DNA of 64,000 nucleotides, from contig NC_054535.1 in the NCBI RefSeq assembly GCF_017654505.1, positions 50,266,348 to 50,330,347 of the forward strand. Direction: 5' to 3'. The notes below the pieces were generated by a model. The model did no database searches and was not told the DNA's origin. It saw nothing but the letters and a program-made list of their open reading frames with translations. Source of the DNA: Polyodon spathula (Eukaryota > Chordata > Actinopteri > Acipenseriformes > Polyodontidae). The position numbers were made by a program, and so were the translations under genes. Below, piece after piece: positions 1-13,766 of this stretch. Every line of letters starts with the position of its first letter. The stretch's first letter is position 1.

Positions 1-718
1 TTGCTGTGAAGCGATGTCCACCTGTGGCACACAATTACTATTAATCTTCTGTTATATTGTGTGTTATTATCCAAGTCCGTATGAAAGCTAACAATTTTAA
101 ATATCTTTAGAATTAGGATATGCCAAGGTAATTTTCCAATATTATACTTAGGGCTTCTAATTTTCGTTTTTAACTGATAAACGTTAAAAACACCCCCGAT
201 ACAAAATAAATAAATAAATGAAATTAGTGTATCGCCAATAAACACTGGAAGTGGTTACTCAATTCACGTTGACTTCACCGCTTTTCCATTAAAAAAACCC
301 CCTGAAAAACGACTTAAAAAAACAAAAACAAAGTACCTTTCCGTGCAGTTGGGCAATGACCCTCCATCCTACTTCCCAGTCTTAAATATCATCGATTCAT
401 TCTGAATAGTTTAAACCCACCCCAACTACTTAGTGGCAGCAAATTCAACATTTCTATTGGACTCCATGTACGAGATTTAGAATGAGGTTACAATTCAGTA
501 GGTGGCTTGTTCACTGGATTTAAAGCTATATTACAGTTAGATAGTGAGAATTTAAAACAGTATAGCAAATTGTGGCGAAATCTAAAAAAAAAAACATACT
601 GCTATAAAACGTGTTACGATTACTCAATGTGTAAAATATTTTCAGTTATACTTAAGGAAATTAAATTGGATAGAAAGTATCCCCAAAGGGCTAAAATATA
701 GATTTGTTTTTGTTCTAG
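1..718 (+). other. Intron 3 (3' part) of the P450
   Basis: AT-rich sequence ending in the exon 4 acceptor. I see no coding segment or recognisable repeat in it. Confidence 0.6.
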
Positions 719-909
719 CACTGCTGAAAAATGGCGTTCACGAAGAAAGATGTTAACGCCAACATTTCATTTTTCAATCTTGACTGAGTTCTTGGAGGTT
801 ATGAATGAGCAGTCAGATATATTGGTCAAGAAACTGGAAAAGCACGCTGATAAGGAAACCTTCAACTGCTTCAGTCACATCACTCTCTGTGCCTTGGATA
901 TTATTTGTG
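719..909 (+). CDS. CYP4V2: CYP4V2-like exon 4
   Basis: Acceptor ttctag ends at 718 and donor gtaagt starts at 910. The first base completes a codon begun in exon 3. The reading is [12 protein letters not shown]..., which carries the C-helix W and R residues that contact the heme propionates, and it ends at ...LCALDIIC plus one base. Confidence 0.93.
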
Positions 910-2554
910 GTAAGTAAATTTACAATATTTTTAATAAATACTTAGGGGCAGATGTAAGGATACGTGCAAAGTGATTTGCGACTGATAAACACCCATGTTG
1001 CTGCCAAAAATGTGTTTAGCTGCAGTAAAGTGGAACTTTACCTGTCACTAAAAGTGCTGCGTATGTAGAGAATGGTTTTCACCAGCGCTATGAACCCACT
1101 GTCAAATTAGCACTTTGCCATCATTGATCCATTAAAATTATATTGAAATGCATTAAAATAAAGAAAAGAGCATTGAATTGGGTGGGGATCTGGAATACTA
1201 AGGATTTTGTTTTGTACTTGAGAAATTGCTGACCCTCCAAAAACTTTGCACCTCCTCTTACAAGGTGCAAACCATTGTAGAAGCGAGTAATTAAAAGTTG
1301 TATAAAACCACACACCTTCAGAGACTTGTCATTGACCATAGGATGGCTGCTGTGGTACACGTCATGATTTGGTGATACTTAGCTCTTTCTGAAAAAAGGC
1401 AAGAAAACCTTTGCAGGAGAAGGGTAAGATGGAAAAGACTCTGCAAACCCAGGGTCCCTTTGTTTGGGATGGATTGTCCTGTCCGCTTGCCTGTCTGGTG
1501 TCAGCTGTGATGTGGATGGTGGTCCTCCTCCTGTTCCTGTTGCTTGCCTGTGCTGCGTTGCAAGTTTTGCTTTTGTTCGCCGCTGCAGGTCCTGCCACCT
1601 TTTCATCACCTGGTTGACTGTCCTCCTGGTAACACCGACAGCATTGACCTTCTCCACTGTAGAGGACCATATGGCCTCTTTGGTAGCATAACTAATGTTG
1701 GCTGAGGCTTTTCCAAATAACTCAATTTCATGCGGAGTGACCTCAGCCATACGGACTGTCAGCCTTCTTAGAAAACGTTTTGTTTTTCTTTTCCATGTGC
1801 CAAGAGTACTTTGCTGTGCTTCCTCTGACAATTTTTTGTTTGGTTTGATTTTCGTGCTCCACAAATTTCATACAGTGCCTACTACTCTCTGTACTCTTAA
1901 TTTGCCTCACCTGTGGGCTGTAAGTGTAGCAGCTAAGCAGCCAGATGCACAGGCTGAGCCATTGTGACCCTCATTGTCATGATTGCGGCTCATTATTTGT
2001 AATTTTTGAGTAATTTGCATTGCTCTTAAGCTTACATAGGCTGCAGTGAAAAATAATTCCCCCGATTCTCCCAGTTTGGAATACCCAATCGCTTTTCTCC
2101 TCACCGCAGCAACTCCCCACATGGCTCAGGAGACCTGAAGATTCAGTGGAACGTCCTCCGATCCCATGACCAATCCATCTTTCTTTTTCACCCAGGAACT
2201 TGAGAGCGGATGTCAGTGAACTACTGACCTCTGGAGGACACCTTGAAGGTGTCTGCCCTGAGCAGACTGGGACCCTGGCCAGCAGGGTTCACTGTAGAGC
2301 GATGAGGAGAAGGTCTCTGCCGGTTTTACCCCCCTAACCCATGGGAGTACTTAGGCCAATGCAATGATCCCTTTGGAGTCCCAAGTGAAGACTGGCTAAC
2401 GTCACACAGCCAGGGCACTTACATGCTCTGTGTGACTCAACCTGTGCACCATGTGGCTGCGCTTCTACCAGATTGTTTAATTGTTGACTGATAATGTTCT
2501 ACAGTTTAACAAAACAACACATGGTATTTTCATTGCCTTTCCATCAACATCCTG

Positions 2555-2585
<31 letters not shown>

Positions 2586-5500
2586 CCCCCCTTTTCTACA
2601 GTTTAATTTTACCATGCATTTTAACTATTCACAAACACCACTAAATAATAGATTAAAATCAGTAAAGGTAACTCACTGTTCATTTTAATGTGTGTCATTG
2701 GATGAAATTGAGATAGGTTTCTAATATTGTGAATTGTTTCCATTAGAAACTGCAATGGGAAAGAAAATCTATGCTCAGAGTAACTCTGATTCTGAATATG
2801 TTCAGGCTGTTTACAGGTAAGTAGTATACAATATCAATGGCATGGCTACGGTTTTAAAGGGTGGCCCACCCATGTGAATTCAATGAAATAAAAATAAATA
2901 AATGCATTTTTATAAACTAAATTTAGCAGCTGGTAGCATTCTTATAAAACAAAGCATTCAAATTTTTCTGTGAATGTAATGCACCCAAAAGAGCTCTTTC
3001 TTGCAAACTCTAGCCCTGACGTTTGTAATGGGCCTCTCTGTACAGCCCGAGGGGAGGAAAAAAGATTCATTAAACTTAAACAGTATGATTAGATTCTCAA
3101 AGCTCCAAATCATTTTCAGAAAGAAAAACCACACAAAATAAAGCTACCAAACCAGAAATAAACACTCAATTCATTAAAGAATAAAAAAATAAACAGAATG
3201 GTAAGTAATCTGTAAGGTAAAATTGTAAATATGTATATTTAGGAATCTTTTTTTCTAATAAAATAAATTGTAGGGGAAGAGTTATCAAGAAGGTTAATTT
3301 GCTGCAGATGTGCTGTACATTTGTAGGGGCAAACCAAAAGGACATGGAAAAAGGTCCATGTGACTAGTAGAGAAAATGTTGATATTGTGAACTACAGTAA
3401 TCATTTGTACTCCAACGATGTATAATGTACTTGTGTTGCTTTTACTAACCAGCTTGTTTTTAATTCTTTTTACAGGATGAGTGATATAATACATCGTAGA
3501 CAGAAGATGCCATGGTTTTGGTCAGATCTTACATATTATGTCTTCGGTGAAGGAAGGAAGCATAACAGAAACTTGAAAATTCTACACTCCTTCACTGAGA
3601 GTGTAAGTAATAATTTAGTTATTAGGCTGCATCACTGATTATGGTGTAAAATACTAGCGTTCTGTTCAATCAGTCTAAATTTAAAGAGCACTTCATGCCA
3701 TTTAAAAAATATACACACAGTACCGTGAAAAAGTCTGATTTTCTGCATTTTTGCATATTTTTGACACTGAATGTTATCAGATCTTCAACCAAAATCTAAT
3801 ATTAGATAAAAGGGATCCTGAGTGAACAAATAACACAAAATGTTGATACTTATTTCATTTATTTATTAAAGAAAGTTATGCAACACCCAGTGCTCCTGTG
3901 TGAAAAGTAATCGCCCACTTAGACTCAATAACTGGTTACGGCACCTTTAGCAGCAATAACTGCAACCAAAAGCTTCCCGTAGTTAAGAACATAAGAACAT
4001 AAGAAAGTTTACAAACGAGAGGAGGCCATTCGGCCCATCTTGCTCGTTTGGTTGTTAGTAGCTTATTGATCCCAAAATCTCATCAAGCAGCTTCTTGAAG
4101 GATCCCAGGGTGTCAGCTTCAACAACATTACTGGGGAGTTGATTCCAGACCCTCACAATTCTCTGTGTAAAAAAGTGTCTCCTATTTTCTGTTCTGAATG
4201 CCCCTTTTTCTAAACTCCATTTGTGACCCCTGGTCCTTGTTTCTTTTTTCAGGCTGAAAAAGTCCCTTGGGTCGACACTGTCAATACCTTTTAGAATTTT
4301 GAATGCTTGAATTAGGTCGCCACGTAGTCTTCTTTGTTCAAGACTGAACAGATTCAATTATTTTAGCCTGTCTGCATATGACATGCCTTTTAAGCCCGGA
4401 ATAATTCTGGTCGCTCTTCTTTGCACTCTTTCTAGAGCAGCAATATCTTTTTTATAGCGAGGTGACCAGAACGGAACACAATATTCAAGATGAGGTCTTA
4501 CTAGTGCATTGTACAGTTTTAACATTACTTCCCTTGATTTAAATTCAACACTTTTCACAATGTATCCGAGCATCTTGTTAGCCTTTTTTATAGCTTCCCC
4601 ACATTGTCTAGATGAAGACATTTCTGAGTCAACAAAAACTCCTAGGTCTTTTTCATAGATTCCTTCTCCAATTTCAATATCTCCCATATGATATTTATAA
4701 TGTACATTTTTATTTCCTGCGTGCAGTACCTTACACTTTTCTCTATTAAATGTCATTTGCCATGTGTCTGCCCAGTTCTGAATCTTGTCTAGATCATTTT
4801 GAATGACCTTTGCTGCTGCAACAGTGTTTGCCACTCCTCCTACTTTTGTGTCATCTGCAAATTTAACAAGTTTGCTTACTATACCAGAATCTAAATCATT
4901 AATGTAGATTAGGAATAGCAGAGGACCTAATACTGATCCCTGTGGTACACCGCTGGTTACCACACTCCATTCTGAGGTTTTTCCTCTAATCAGTACTTTC
5001 TGTTTTCTACATGTTAACCACTCCCTAATCCATGTACATGTGTTTCCTTGAATCCCAACTGCGTTCAGTTTGAGAATTAATCTTTTGTGCGGGACTTTGT
5101 CAAAAGCTTTCTGGAAATCTAAATAAACCATGTCATATGCTTTGCAATTATCCATTATCGATGTTGCATCCTCAAAAAAATCAAGCAAGTTAGTTAGGCA
5201 CGATCTCCCTTTCCTAAAACCATGTTGACTGTCTCCCAGTACCCTGTTACCATATAGGTAATTTTCCATTTTGGATCTTATTATAGTTTCCATAAGTTTG
5301 CATATAATAGAAGTCAGGCTTACTGGTCTGTAGTTACCTGGTTCAGTTTTGTTTCCCTTTTTGTGGATCGGTATTACGTTTGCAATTTTCCAGTCTGTCG
5401 GTACCACCCCTGTGTCAAGAGACTGCTGCATGATCTTGGTTAGCGGTTTGTAAATTACTTCTTTCATTTCTTTGAGTACTACTGGGAGGATCTCATCCGG

Positions 5501-8500
5501 CCCAGGGGATTTGTTTATTTTAAGAGCTCCTAGTCCCTTTAACACTTCTGCCTCAGTTATGCTAAAGTTATTTAAAACTGGATAGGAACTGGATGACATG
5601 TGGGGCATGTTGTCAGTATCTTCCTTTGTAAAAACTTGTGAAAAGTAATCATTTAACATATTTGCTATTTTTTTTTCTTCATCTACGATTTTGCCATTTG
5701 TATCTCTTAAACATTTAATCTCCTCTTTGAATGTTCTCTTGCTGTTGTAATATTGGAAAAACATTTTGGAATTGGTTTTAGCTCCCTTAGCAATGTTCAT
5801 TTCTATTTCTCTCTTGGCCTTTCTAACTTCCTTTTTGACTTGCGTTTGCAGTTCTGTGTACTCTTTCTGCGTACTTTCTTTTTGGTCCTTTTTTAATGCT
5901 CTGTAAAGTGCCTTTTTTTCGCTGAATATTTTTTTTTTAATTGATCTATTAAACCATTTTGGTAATTTAGTTTTACATTTAGATTTGTCTACTTTAGGGA
6001 TGTAATTGTTTTGCGCCTCTAGTACTACATTTTTGAAGAACAACCATCCTTCTTCTGTGGGTGTTTTCTCTATTTTACTCCAATCTACTTCTGTTAGTCT
6101 CTGTTTCATGCCTTCATAGTTTGCTTTTCTAAAATTGTAAACCTTAGCTTTAGTCTTTACTTTTGGGGATTTAAAAAACACTTCAAATGAGACCATGTTG
6201 TGGTCTGAGTTTGCCAGTGGTTCTCTGACCTCTGTTTTAGTTATTCTATCTTCGTTATTTGAAAAGACTAAATCAAGGCATGCCTCCCCTCTAGTGGGTG
6301 CCTTGACAAATTGTGTTAGGAAGCAGTCATTTGTCATTTCCACCATTTCTATTTCATCCTTCGCGCTACCCACCGGGTTTTCCCATTTTATTTGGGGGAA
6401 GTTGAAATCCCCCATTAGTATGGCTTCTCCTTTGCTACACACATTTCTAATGTCATTGTATAACAGATTATTGTGCTCACCGTCTGAATCTGGCGGTCTA
6501 TAGCATGCTCCTATTATTATGCCTTTTGAATTTTTGTCTGTTATTCTGACCCATATTGATTCGGTTTTATTTTCTTTGTCCAGGTTTAACACCTGGGCTT
6601 CAAGACTGTTTCTTATGTATAGCGCTACCCCTCCTCCTCTTCTGTCCTGCCTGTCTTTCCTATACAGTGTATACCCACAAATATTATATTCGTCCCCATC
6701 ACTCTCAGATAACCAAGTTTCTGTAACACCTATCACATCATAGTTACCTGTTAGTGCAGTAGCTTCAAGTTCTAGAATTTTGTTTCTGATACTTCTAGCA
6801 TTTAGATAAATACATTTAATGGTTGTCTTACCTGAGTTGTTGTTCTTGTTTTGTTGCGGTCTCCCTTCTGTTTTTTTGTTGATTTCTTCCCCCTTCCTTT
6901 CTAGTTTAAATGCTTCTGAACCTGCTCGAGGATCTTTTCTCCGAGTAGACTAGTTCCCTTGTTATTTAAATGCAGTCCATCCCGTCTATACAGATAGTCC
7001 TCGTTGTAGAATGTGGTCCAATGATCAAGATAGGTGAAGCCTTCCCGTGTGCACCACGTCTTCAGCCATTCGTTTTGATTAATTATTTCCAGCTGTCCAT
7101 ATGGTCCTTTGCAAGGTGCGGGTAGTATACCAGAAAATACCACAGTTTTGGTTTTCTCTTTTAATTTCCTTCCTAGCTCTCTGAATTTGTTTTGCAGGGA
7201 TTTTGGTCTGTCTCTTCCAATGTTGTTTGTACCGATGTGGACGACTACTACCGGGTCGTCTCCTGTTCGTTCTAGGAGCCTGTCCACGTTTTCAGTGATG
7301 TGCTTGACCGAGGCTCCCGGAAGGCAGCACACTGTTGTAGTAAGGGGGTCCAAACTGCGAACTGAACTTGCTGTGTTTCTCAATATGGAGTCCCCAACAA
7401 TCATGACCTCCCTTCTTTTTGCTGTCTGGTCACCACTGTCAATAGGATGTTGTTCCTTTCATTCTCTTGTTGTTGGTTCTGCTCATCACAATTCTGAAGT
7501 GACTCAAATCTGTTGGTTGTTTTGATTTCTGGTGGTGGTGTTTGACAAAAGTTTCTTTTTTTCCCTGCTTCTGCCTACCTGAACCCAGCTGTTCTGACCT
7601 TCTATCTCCCTGGTGGCTTTCAGTCTGTTAGGGGTGATGCAGACTTCCATGAATTGTGGGTGTGCCAGTTCCTCAAGATCTTGTTGCTGTCTCACTTCTT
7701 CCAGCTCCATTTCTAGCATACTTACTAGTTTATGCAAATCCTGGATCGCGCGGCACTTTACGCACACTTGGTTTAGCTCCGCTGGGTTTTCTCGGATTTC
7801 CCACATCAAGCAGGTGTCACAGATTACTGGCTTGAAGACCATGTTGAGGGTTTTTTTTTTTTAAGTTTAGTTTCTTCTGCAGCCGTCAACCTGCTTTCAA
7901 ACTGCTTCGAAACTGCTCTGTACTTTTCCACGCCTGTACTTCTCCCACTCGCTGTCGCTGGGAAGACTGCCTCGTTTAACTGCGTTGTTCTGCTGTGCTG
8001 TTGGCTCCTCCCCTCGCCCGTGTCTCAAAACGGCGCTGAATTTGAATCAGCTGCTCCAAGTTTCAGCTTGTTTGTTATCAGAAAAACACACGCGTCTGTC
8101 TGACTTTGAGATGCTGCTATGTTTCCCCAATGTCCTCTGTTTTCTGATTAAAGCAATTCAAGATGCAATTTCTCCTTTCTGCTTCGAAACTGCTCTGTAC
8201 TTTTCCACGCCTGTACTTCTCCCACTCGCTGTCGCTTCCACTCACTGTCGCTGGGTGTTAGTTATTGATCAGTCTCTCACAGCGCTGTGGAAGAATTGTG
8301 GTCCACTCCTTCATGCACATCTGCTTCAACTGAGTGACATTTGTGGGTTTTCGAGCATAAACTGCTCATTTCAGGTCCTACCACAACATCTCAGTGGGGT
8401 TTAGGTCTTTAAATTTCTTGTTCTTCAATCGTTCTGATGTAGACGTGCTTGTGTCTTTCGGATCATTGTCTTGCTGCATGACCCAGCTGCGCTTCAGCTT

Positions 8501-9564
8501 CAGCTCACGGACGGATGGCCTGACATTCTCCTGTAGAATTATCTGATACAGAGCAGAATTCATGGTTCCTTCAATGATGGCAAGTCGTCCAGGTGCTGAT
8601 GCAGCAAAGCATCCTCAAATCATCACACTACCACCACCATGCTTGACCGTTGGTATGAGGTTCTTACTGTGGAATACAGTGTTTGGTTTTTGCCAGACAT
8701 AACGGGGCCCATGTTGGCCAAAAAGTTCCACTTTTGATTCATCTGTCCATAGACCATTGTTCCAGAACTGTTGAGGCTCATCCAGGTGCTTTATGGCAAA
8801 CTTGAGACAAGCATTCATGTTCTTCTTAGTGAGCAGTGGTTTCCGCCTTGCTACTCTGCCATGAATCTCATTTTTGCCCAGTGTCTTTCTGATGGTGGAG
8901 TCATGAACACTGACCTTAGCCGAGGCGAGAGAGGCCTACAGATCCATGGATGTTGTTCTAGGGTTCTTTGTGACTCCCTGGTCGATTTTACGCCTTGCTC
9001 TTGGAGAGATTTTGGCAGGACGGCCACTCCTGGGAAGATTCACTACTGTCCCACACTTTCTCCATTTGGACAGTATAGCTCTGACTGTGGCTTGGTGGAG
9101 CCCCAGAGCCGTAGAAATGACTTTGTAACCCTTTCCAGACTGATGGGCATCAACAACTTTTTTTTCCGGAGGTCTTCAGGAATTTCTTTTGATCGTGGCA
9201 TGATGTGCCTCTACAACCTGTGTGCTGACAACTTCAGTCTGATGGTAAGGGCCAAAGTTAGTCAGATTTATATTGGGCAGGGCTGGCCCAAATCAGGCCT
9301 GATTTGTTAACCAAACTATTCAAACAGCTGGCCCTAATTATCCCTTTAATTGGGCTGAGTTAACTAGGGGGGGCAATAACTTCACACCTGAAGATTGCAT
9401 GTTTGATTACCTTGCACACCAAACAAATGAAAGAAGCACCAAACTTTGGTGTCATTTTTTCTCTCTGACCCTCTATATACTATAATCCACAAAAAGATCA
9501 GATGAAATTCAATGTGAAAAATGTACAAAAATGCAGAAAATACAAAAATGCAAATATATGGCAC

Positions 9565-9654
<90 letters not shown>

Positions 9655-12600
9655 GACAACAGCAAAATAAATACAAAACGACTTTTTAAAAAATGTATTT
9701 GCCCAGGTTATTGCTGAGAGGGCACAAAATATGGCCAGTCCTGAAAAGAATTCTTTGAGCTCTGATAGTGACACAGATCACATTGCCAAAAAGAAAAGGA
9801 AAGCTTTTCTTGACATGCTCCTGAATGCCACGGATGAAGACGGCAATGGCCTGAGCCAAGAGGATATCCGGGAGGAAGTGGACACCTTTATGTTTGAGGT
9901 AAACTATTACAGGCTGACGTTTAGTGATTTTGCTCTGCTCCAGTTTTTGTACATTAATATGCTCCTCTCTTGCTTTCATGCAAAAACATTCTCATTTTTC
10001 AATGAGTCCCTGCCTGGTTTTGCTCCAGAACACACAATCAGCCTCTGCCAATCATATTCTGCCTAACAGGAAACGGCAATATTGATCAAAATAGGTTGAA
10101 AGAAAAAAGATCACATTTTGTGAAAAACAGTTAAATAAATAAATATTTAGAAAAAGATTGATGAGTCGCAGATTACGGTTTGATGGTTAAAATACAAGAA
10201 TATTAAAATCTGCAGGTTATTTTAAGGTACCATGTATGGAACTATACAGAGATTTAAAACCAAATGCAATCAGTTTTCTTTATTCATGCAGTTCTTAAAC
10301 ACTGAATTTCTCATCCGCCTCTCCCTGTTATTACTGAAGTCATGCTATAGTACTGTAATGTATTTTGGAACCCACTCACCTTATGTTGACTTTTCATTCA
10401 ATCCCTCACACAAGCAGTACAGATTATGGTTTGCATTTTTATTAGTTGGTTTATTGGTTTCTACTCAAGATGAGCGCATCCTTTGATGTCAAATGTAATT
10501 CTTTCATAACTTTCTAAACACTCAGGTAAAATATATATATAGACCAGTGTTTTGAGAATAAGCACTTGTTGCAGCAGCTAAAACATAAAAACATTTATGT
10601 CATATCGGCATCTACCCTAGCTGGTCAACTGCCCACAGCCACCCGGGTGAAGAAAGATTTTTTAACAGGTACAGTATAGAGAGTGAATGTTGCAATGTTC
10701 ATTTAAATAACTTAAATACTTTCTGACAATGCTATAGCAACAGAACTAAACAAAATATCAATGCAGTTTATTTTCATCATGGGTTAGATATAGAGATAAG
10801 AGTAAGGGGGTGGGGGTGATTAAATAAAGTCGACTGACAATCTATTATTGAGAACTGTAGTTGATACCAGAGGATGAACACTGCTTTTTTGCTTTCCATT
10901 AGCCTTTAATTTGTTACAACAGGACACACTAAAGTCTTCCTTGGCCCTTGTATTAACAATACAATCAATCCCCTATATATATGTATGTAACAAATTAATG
11001 CACTTGCCTGTCACACACAATTTCCAACTCTGTTACCTGTTTTCTGATACGAAGCCCATCTCTTCAATGTACTTGTTTATCTGTCACAGCCTGTGTTGTT
11101 TTTTTTCTCTCAAGCCAAATCAGTCTGCCTTTATTTATTGTGCAGTTGCACAGCGCTTCCTCCAGTTTCACACGACGACAATGCAGCAAAAACAAAGCAA
11201 ACGAGACAAGCTATGGTAATGTAAAGTTAACCATTAAACAGTTTTAGATACTGTGATTCATTTATGTATTTTTTTTTTAGATATGTGATCTTTAGCTGCT
11301 TTTGTGCATTTTCATTTGCAAGTGAACTGTGACATTAGGGCCTTATCGAGACTTATCAGCTTATGCAATTTTGAATTCTGACTTTGGATACTGTTTTGAT
11401 TCTGGAAACTGTTGTGTGTTTTTTTTTTTTTAAATCTTTTGCTAAATTGCATCGCCTTTTATATTTTGTGCAGTTCTGTGCATGGATAACATTAATTTCA
11501 TTTTGCTGTTGGGCCGTTAATGGGGAATTTTACATATTGCTACAATACTTGCCAGATTTAAAAGTATGTACTGTATTACACTCCATTTATCAACAGTCGT
11601 CTCTTTTGGCAAGTGTAATTTTCAGAATCATGTCGTTCTGAATTAAAATACTTCTGTTAAAAATATAGCATTGTGCCAACAAAATCAACTACAGTACATC
11701 TAAATGGAAGCCTACTTATTTTAGAACAGTCCTTTCAGCTATGTATTTTTGACACTGTTTCTTTTTTGTGTTCCGTTAAAAAAACGGACAAGGGTTGGCA
11801 CAGATTAAAATTAAATAATCCTATTTATATAGTGCACCCTGGCTATAAAGCTCTTGATAATAACACACCTTGAATATAACGATACTACACGGTGTCCCCC
11901 AATTCACTATACAAGCGATTTGTGCAATATTTCTACAGTAAATACAGTACTGGTGTTAAACTATGAACAACTTCTCAGTCTAACTTCCGTGTCTGTCTCT
12001 CTCTTTTGATAGTATCTGAACTGAAGAAAAGCTGCGCTGGCACTTTATAATACAGACATCTTATTCAACATTTGTTTTATAACTAAATAAATATTAGGCC
12101 TATTACGTGGTTATCTTTCCTAATGTATTTACTTTTTTGCTGCTGTTTTTTCCGGGAGACGAGACGCTTCAGTTTTGCTTCAGCACCGCTCCGGCAGCCG
12201 AACCTTGGGCGAGCCCATTCCCTCTTCCCCTCGCGCGACCCGTTGTCCTTCTCGCACTTGGTTTGCTTGTCTGTTGCTTCGAACTGAACTCCCAACTGCC
12301 GTTTAGCCAGGCTATTTATAGTTTAAAAACTGCTAATTAAAATGATCCACGAGTGGGAATGTTATAGCGTTGATTTTAATGAAGTCTTATTTTTCTCAGA
12401 AAATGTCCTTATGCTTTTAGACTGGCTTCAAAATAGGTCACAATGGGACAGTACACTGTAGCGTGACAACTGTGTGTGAATATCTAGTATATTATATCTA
12501 GAATATCTAATTGAATCGGCTTTTAATTGTAAGGTGTACGTGTTTTTTTTTTTTCATGTTAGGGACACGATACCACAGCCGCTGCTATGAATTGGACAAT

Positions 12601-13693
12601 TCATTTGTTAGGCTGTCATCCAGAGGAACAGAGAAAAGTTCAAAAAGAACTTGACGAAGTGTTTGGTAAGTTTCTGTGTACCACAATGTGCTAGTTAGAT
12701 TATCGTTGCATGTTACTTAAAAAAGAACACACAATAAAGTTACCAAATCAGAAATAAACTCAGACATCAATTTAGTGACTTGGTTTTAGTCTGAAATTGT
12801 GTTAGAACTATAATTGTTGTTTTTACTTTGCTGATGCTAACAGTGATTCGGAGTAAAAAGTTTGAGAATCTAGACCAATATTCCTTCAGCACATATTGCA
12901 TGATATGCCCAAGTTAAATCTGGGTATTTACATTTAGCATACCAGGGACACTTAGTGTGTGGATTTTTAGACTGGTCTGTTTAATATTAAAGACCAAATT
13001 GTACTTGCTGAATTCTGCATTTCCAATTTCCATTTGTTTTTGTAATGTAATTTCAGGAAAATGGATTCATATATTTTATGTTTTGTTTCAGGTACCTCTG
13101 ACCACCCTGTATCCATGGAAGATCTGAAGAGGCTGCGATACCTCGAATGTGTTATAAAGGAGTCTCTCCGCTTGTTCCCATCAGTTCCTTTTTTTGGGCG
13201 TACCTTTTGTGAAGACTGTAACATAAGTAAGTAACAGTGCAAGTATATATAGATATACAAAAATATTGAAGTACCTGCCAAAACACTGTCACTAAGGTTG
13301 TTGAGCCACTATGGGGAGACAGGGGGGGCGTTTTAATTTTTGTGATGGGATGCATAAATATTATTAATGATCCCCCAGCTCTAGTTGCTTTGGACAAGTA
13401 ATTATCAATTAATTTGACTCTCAATTCAGTTGAATGAAAAATATATGTGAAACAGAATTACCACTATAAAATGCAGCTACTGCTAACTTGCAAATATTAT
13501 TACTTTCCTTTGCAAGAGCACAATTTTAAGATTGAGGCAATTAGGATAGTCACAAGATGTGTAGTAACAATGGAGCAGACTTTGGTTTAAAGAAGTTCTA
13601 TCTAAAATATAATTACAAACTGTATCCCAGATCAGAGTTAGATGTAGATGTAAGGTTTAAACTACAAAGCACAACAAAAGATTGTTTTCTTGG

Positions 13694-13766
<73 letters not shown>

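Larger units (their letters stand above)
3986..8258 (-). mobile_element. CR1-clade non-LTR retrotransposon, near full length
   Basis: The sense strand is minus. From 5' to 3' it has a GC-richer leader (about 8258-7850), ORF1 with zinc finger and SGNH esterase, ORF2 with AP-type endonuclease and reverse transcriptase, and a short 3' UTR. The 3' end carries the octamer tail (TTCTTATG)n, the tail type of the CR1 group. A 6-bp tagtta is found at both 3980-3985 and 8259-8264, consistent with a target-site duplication inside the host Tc1 element. A second, 5'-truncated copy of the family is at 37647-38968. Confidence 0.88.
3714..9572 (-). mobile_element. Tc1/mariner transposon, interrupted by a CR1 LINE
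   Basis: The first about 75 bases at 3714-3790 (cacagtaccgtgaaaaagtc...gcatttttgcat...) are the imperfect reverse complement of 9495-9572 (...gcatttttgta...ggcactgtg), so these are terminal inverted repeats. Both ends abut TA, the target site of the superfamily. Transposase remnants read on the minus strand at 8378-8563 and 8615-8818 include [32 protein letters not shown] and [11 protein letters not shown], typical of Tc1 DD34E catalytic cores. Stops and frameshifts separate them. The LINE at 3986-8258 sits within the C-terminal transposase region and is flanked by tagtta on both sides. Removing it leaves about 1.6 kb, normal for Tc1. Confidence 0.85.

Noticed and set aside
9382..9774. Frames rich in Ile-Tyr repeats at this and other (TA)n sites (29146, 30688, 50898, 51796, 53241)
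   Set aside because: Translations of TA microsatellites, not genes.
12107..12340. 77-residue + frame (Phe/Leu-rich start) in P450 intron 7
   Set aside because: No domain or splice support. The opposite strand is also open.
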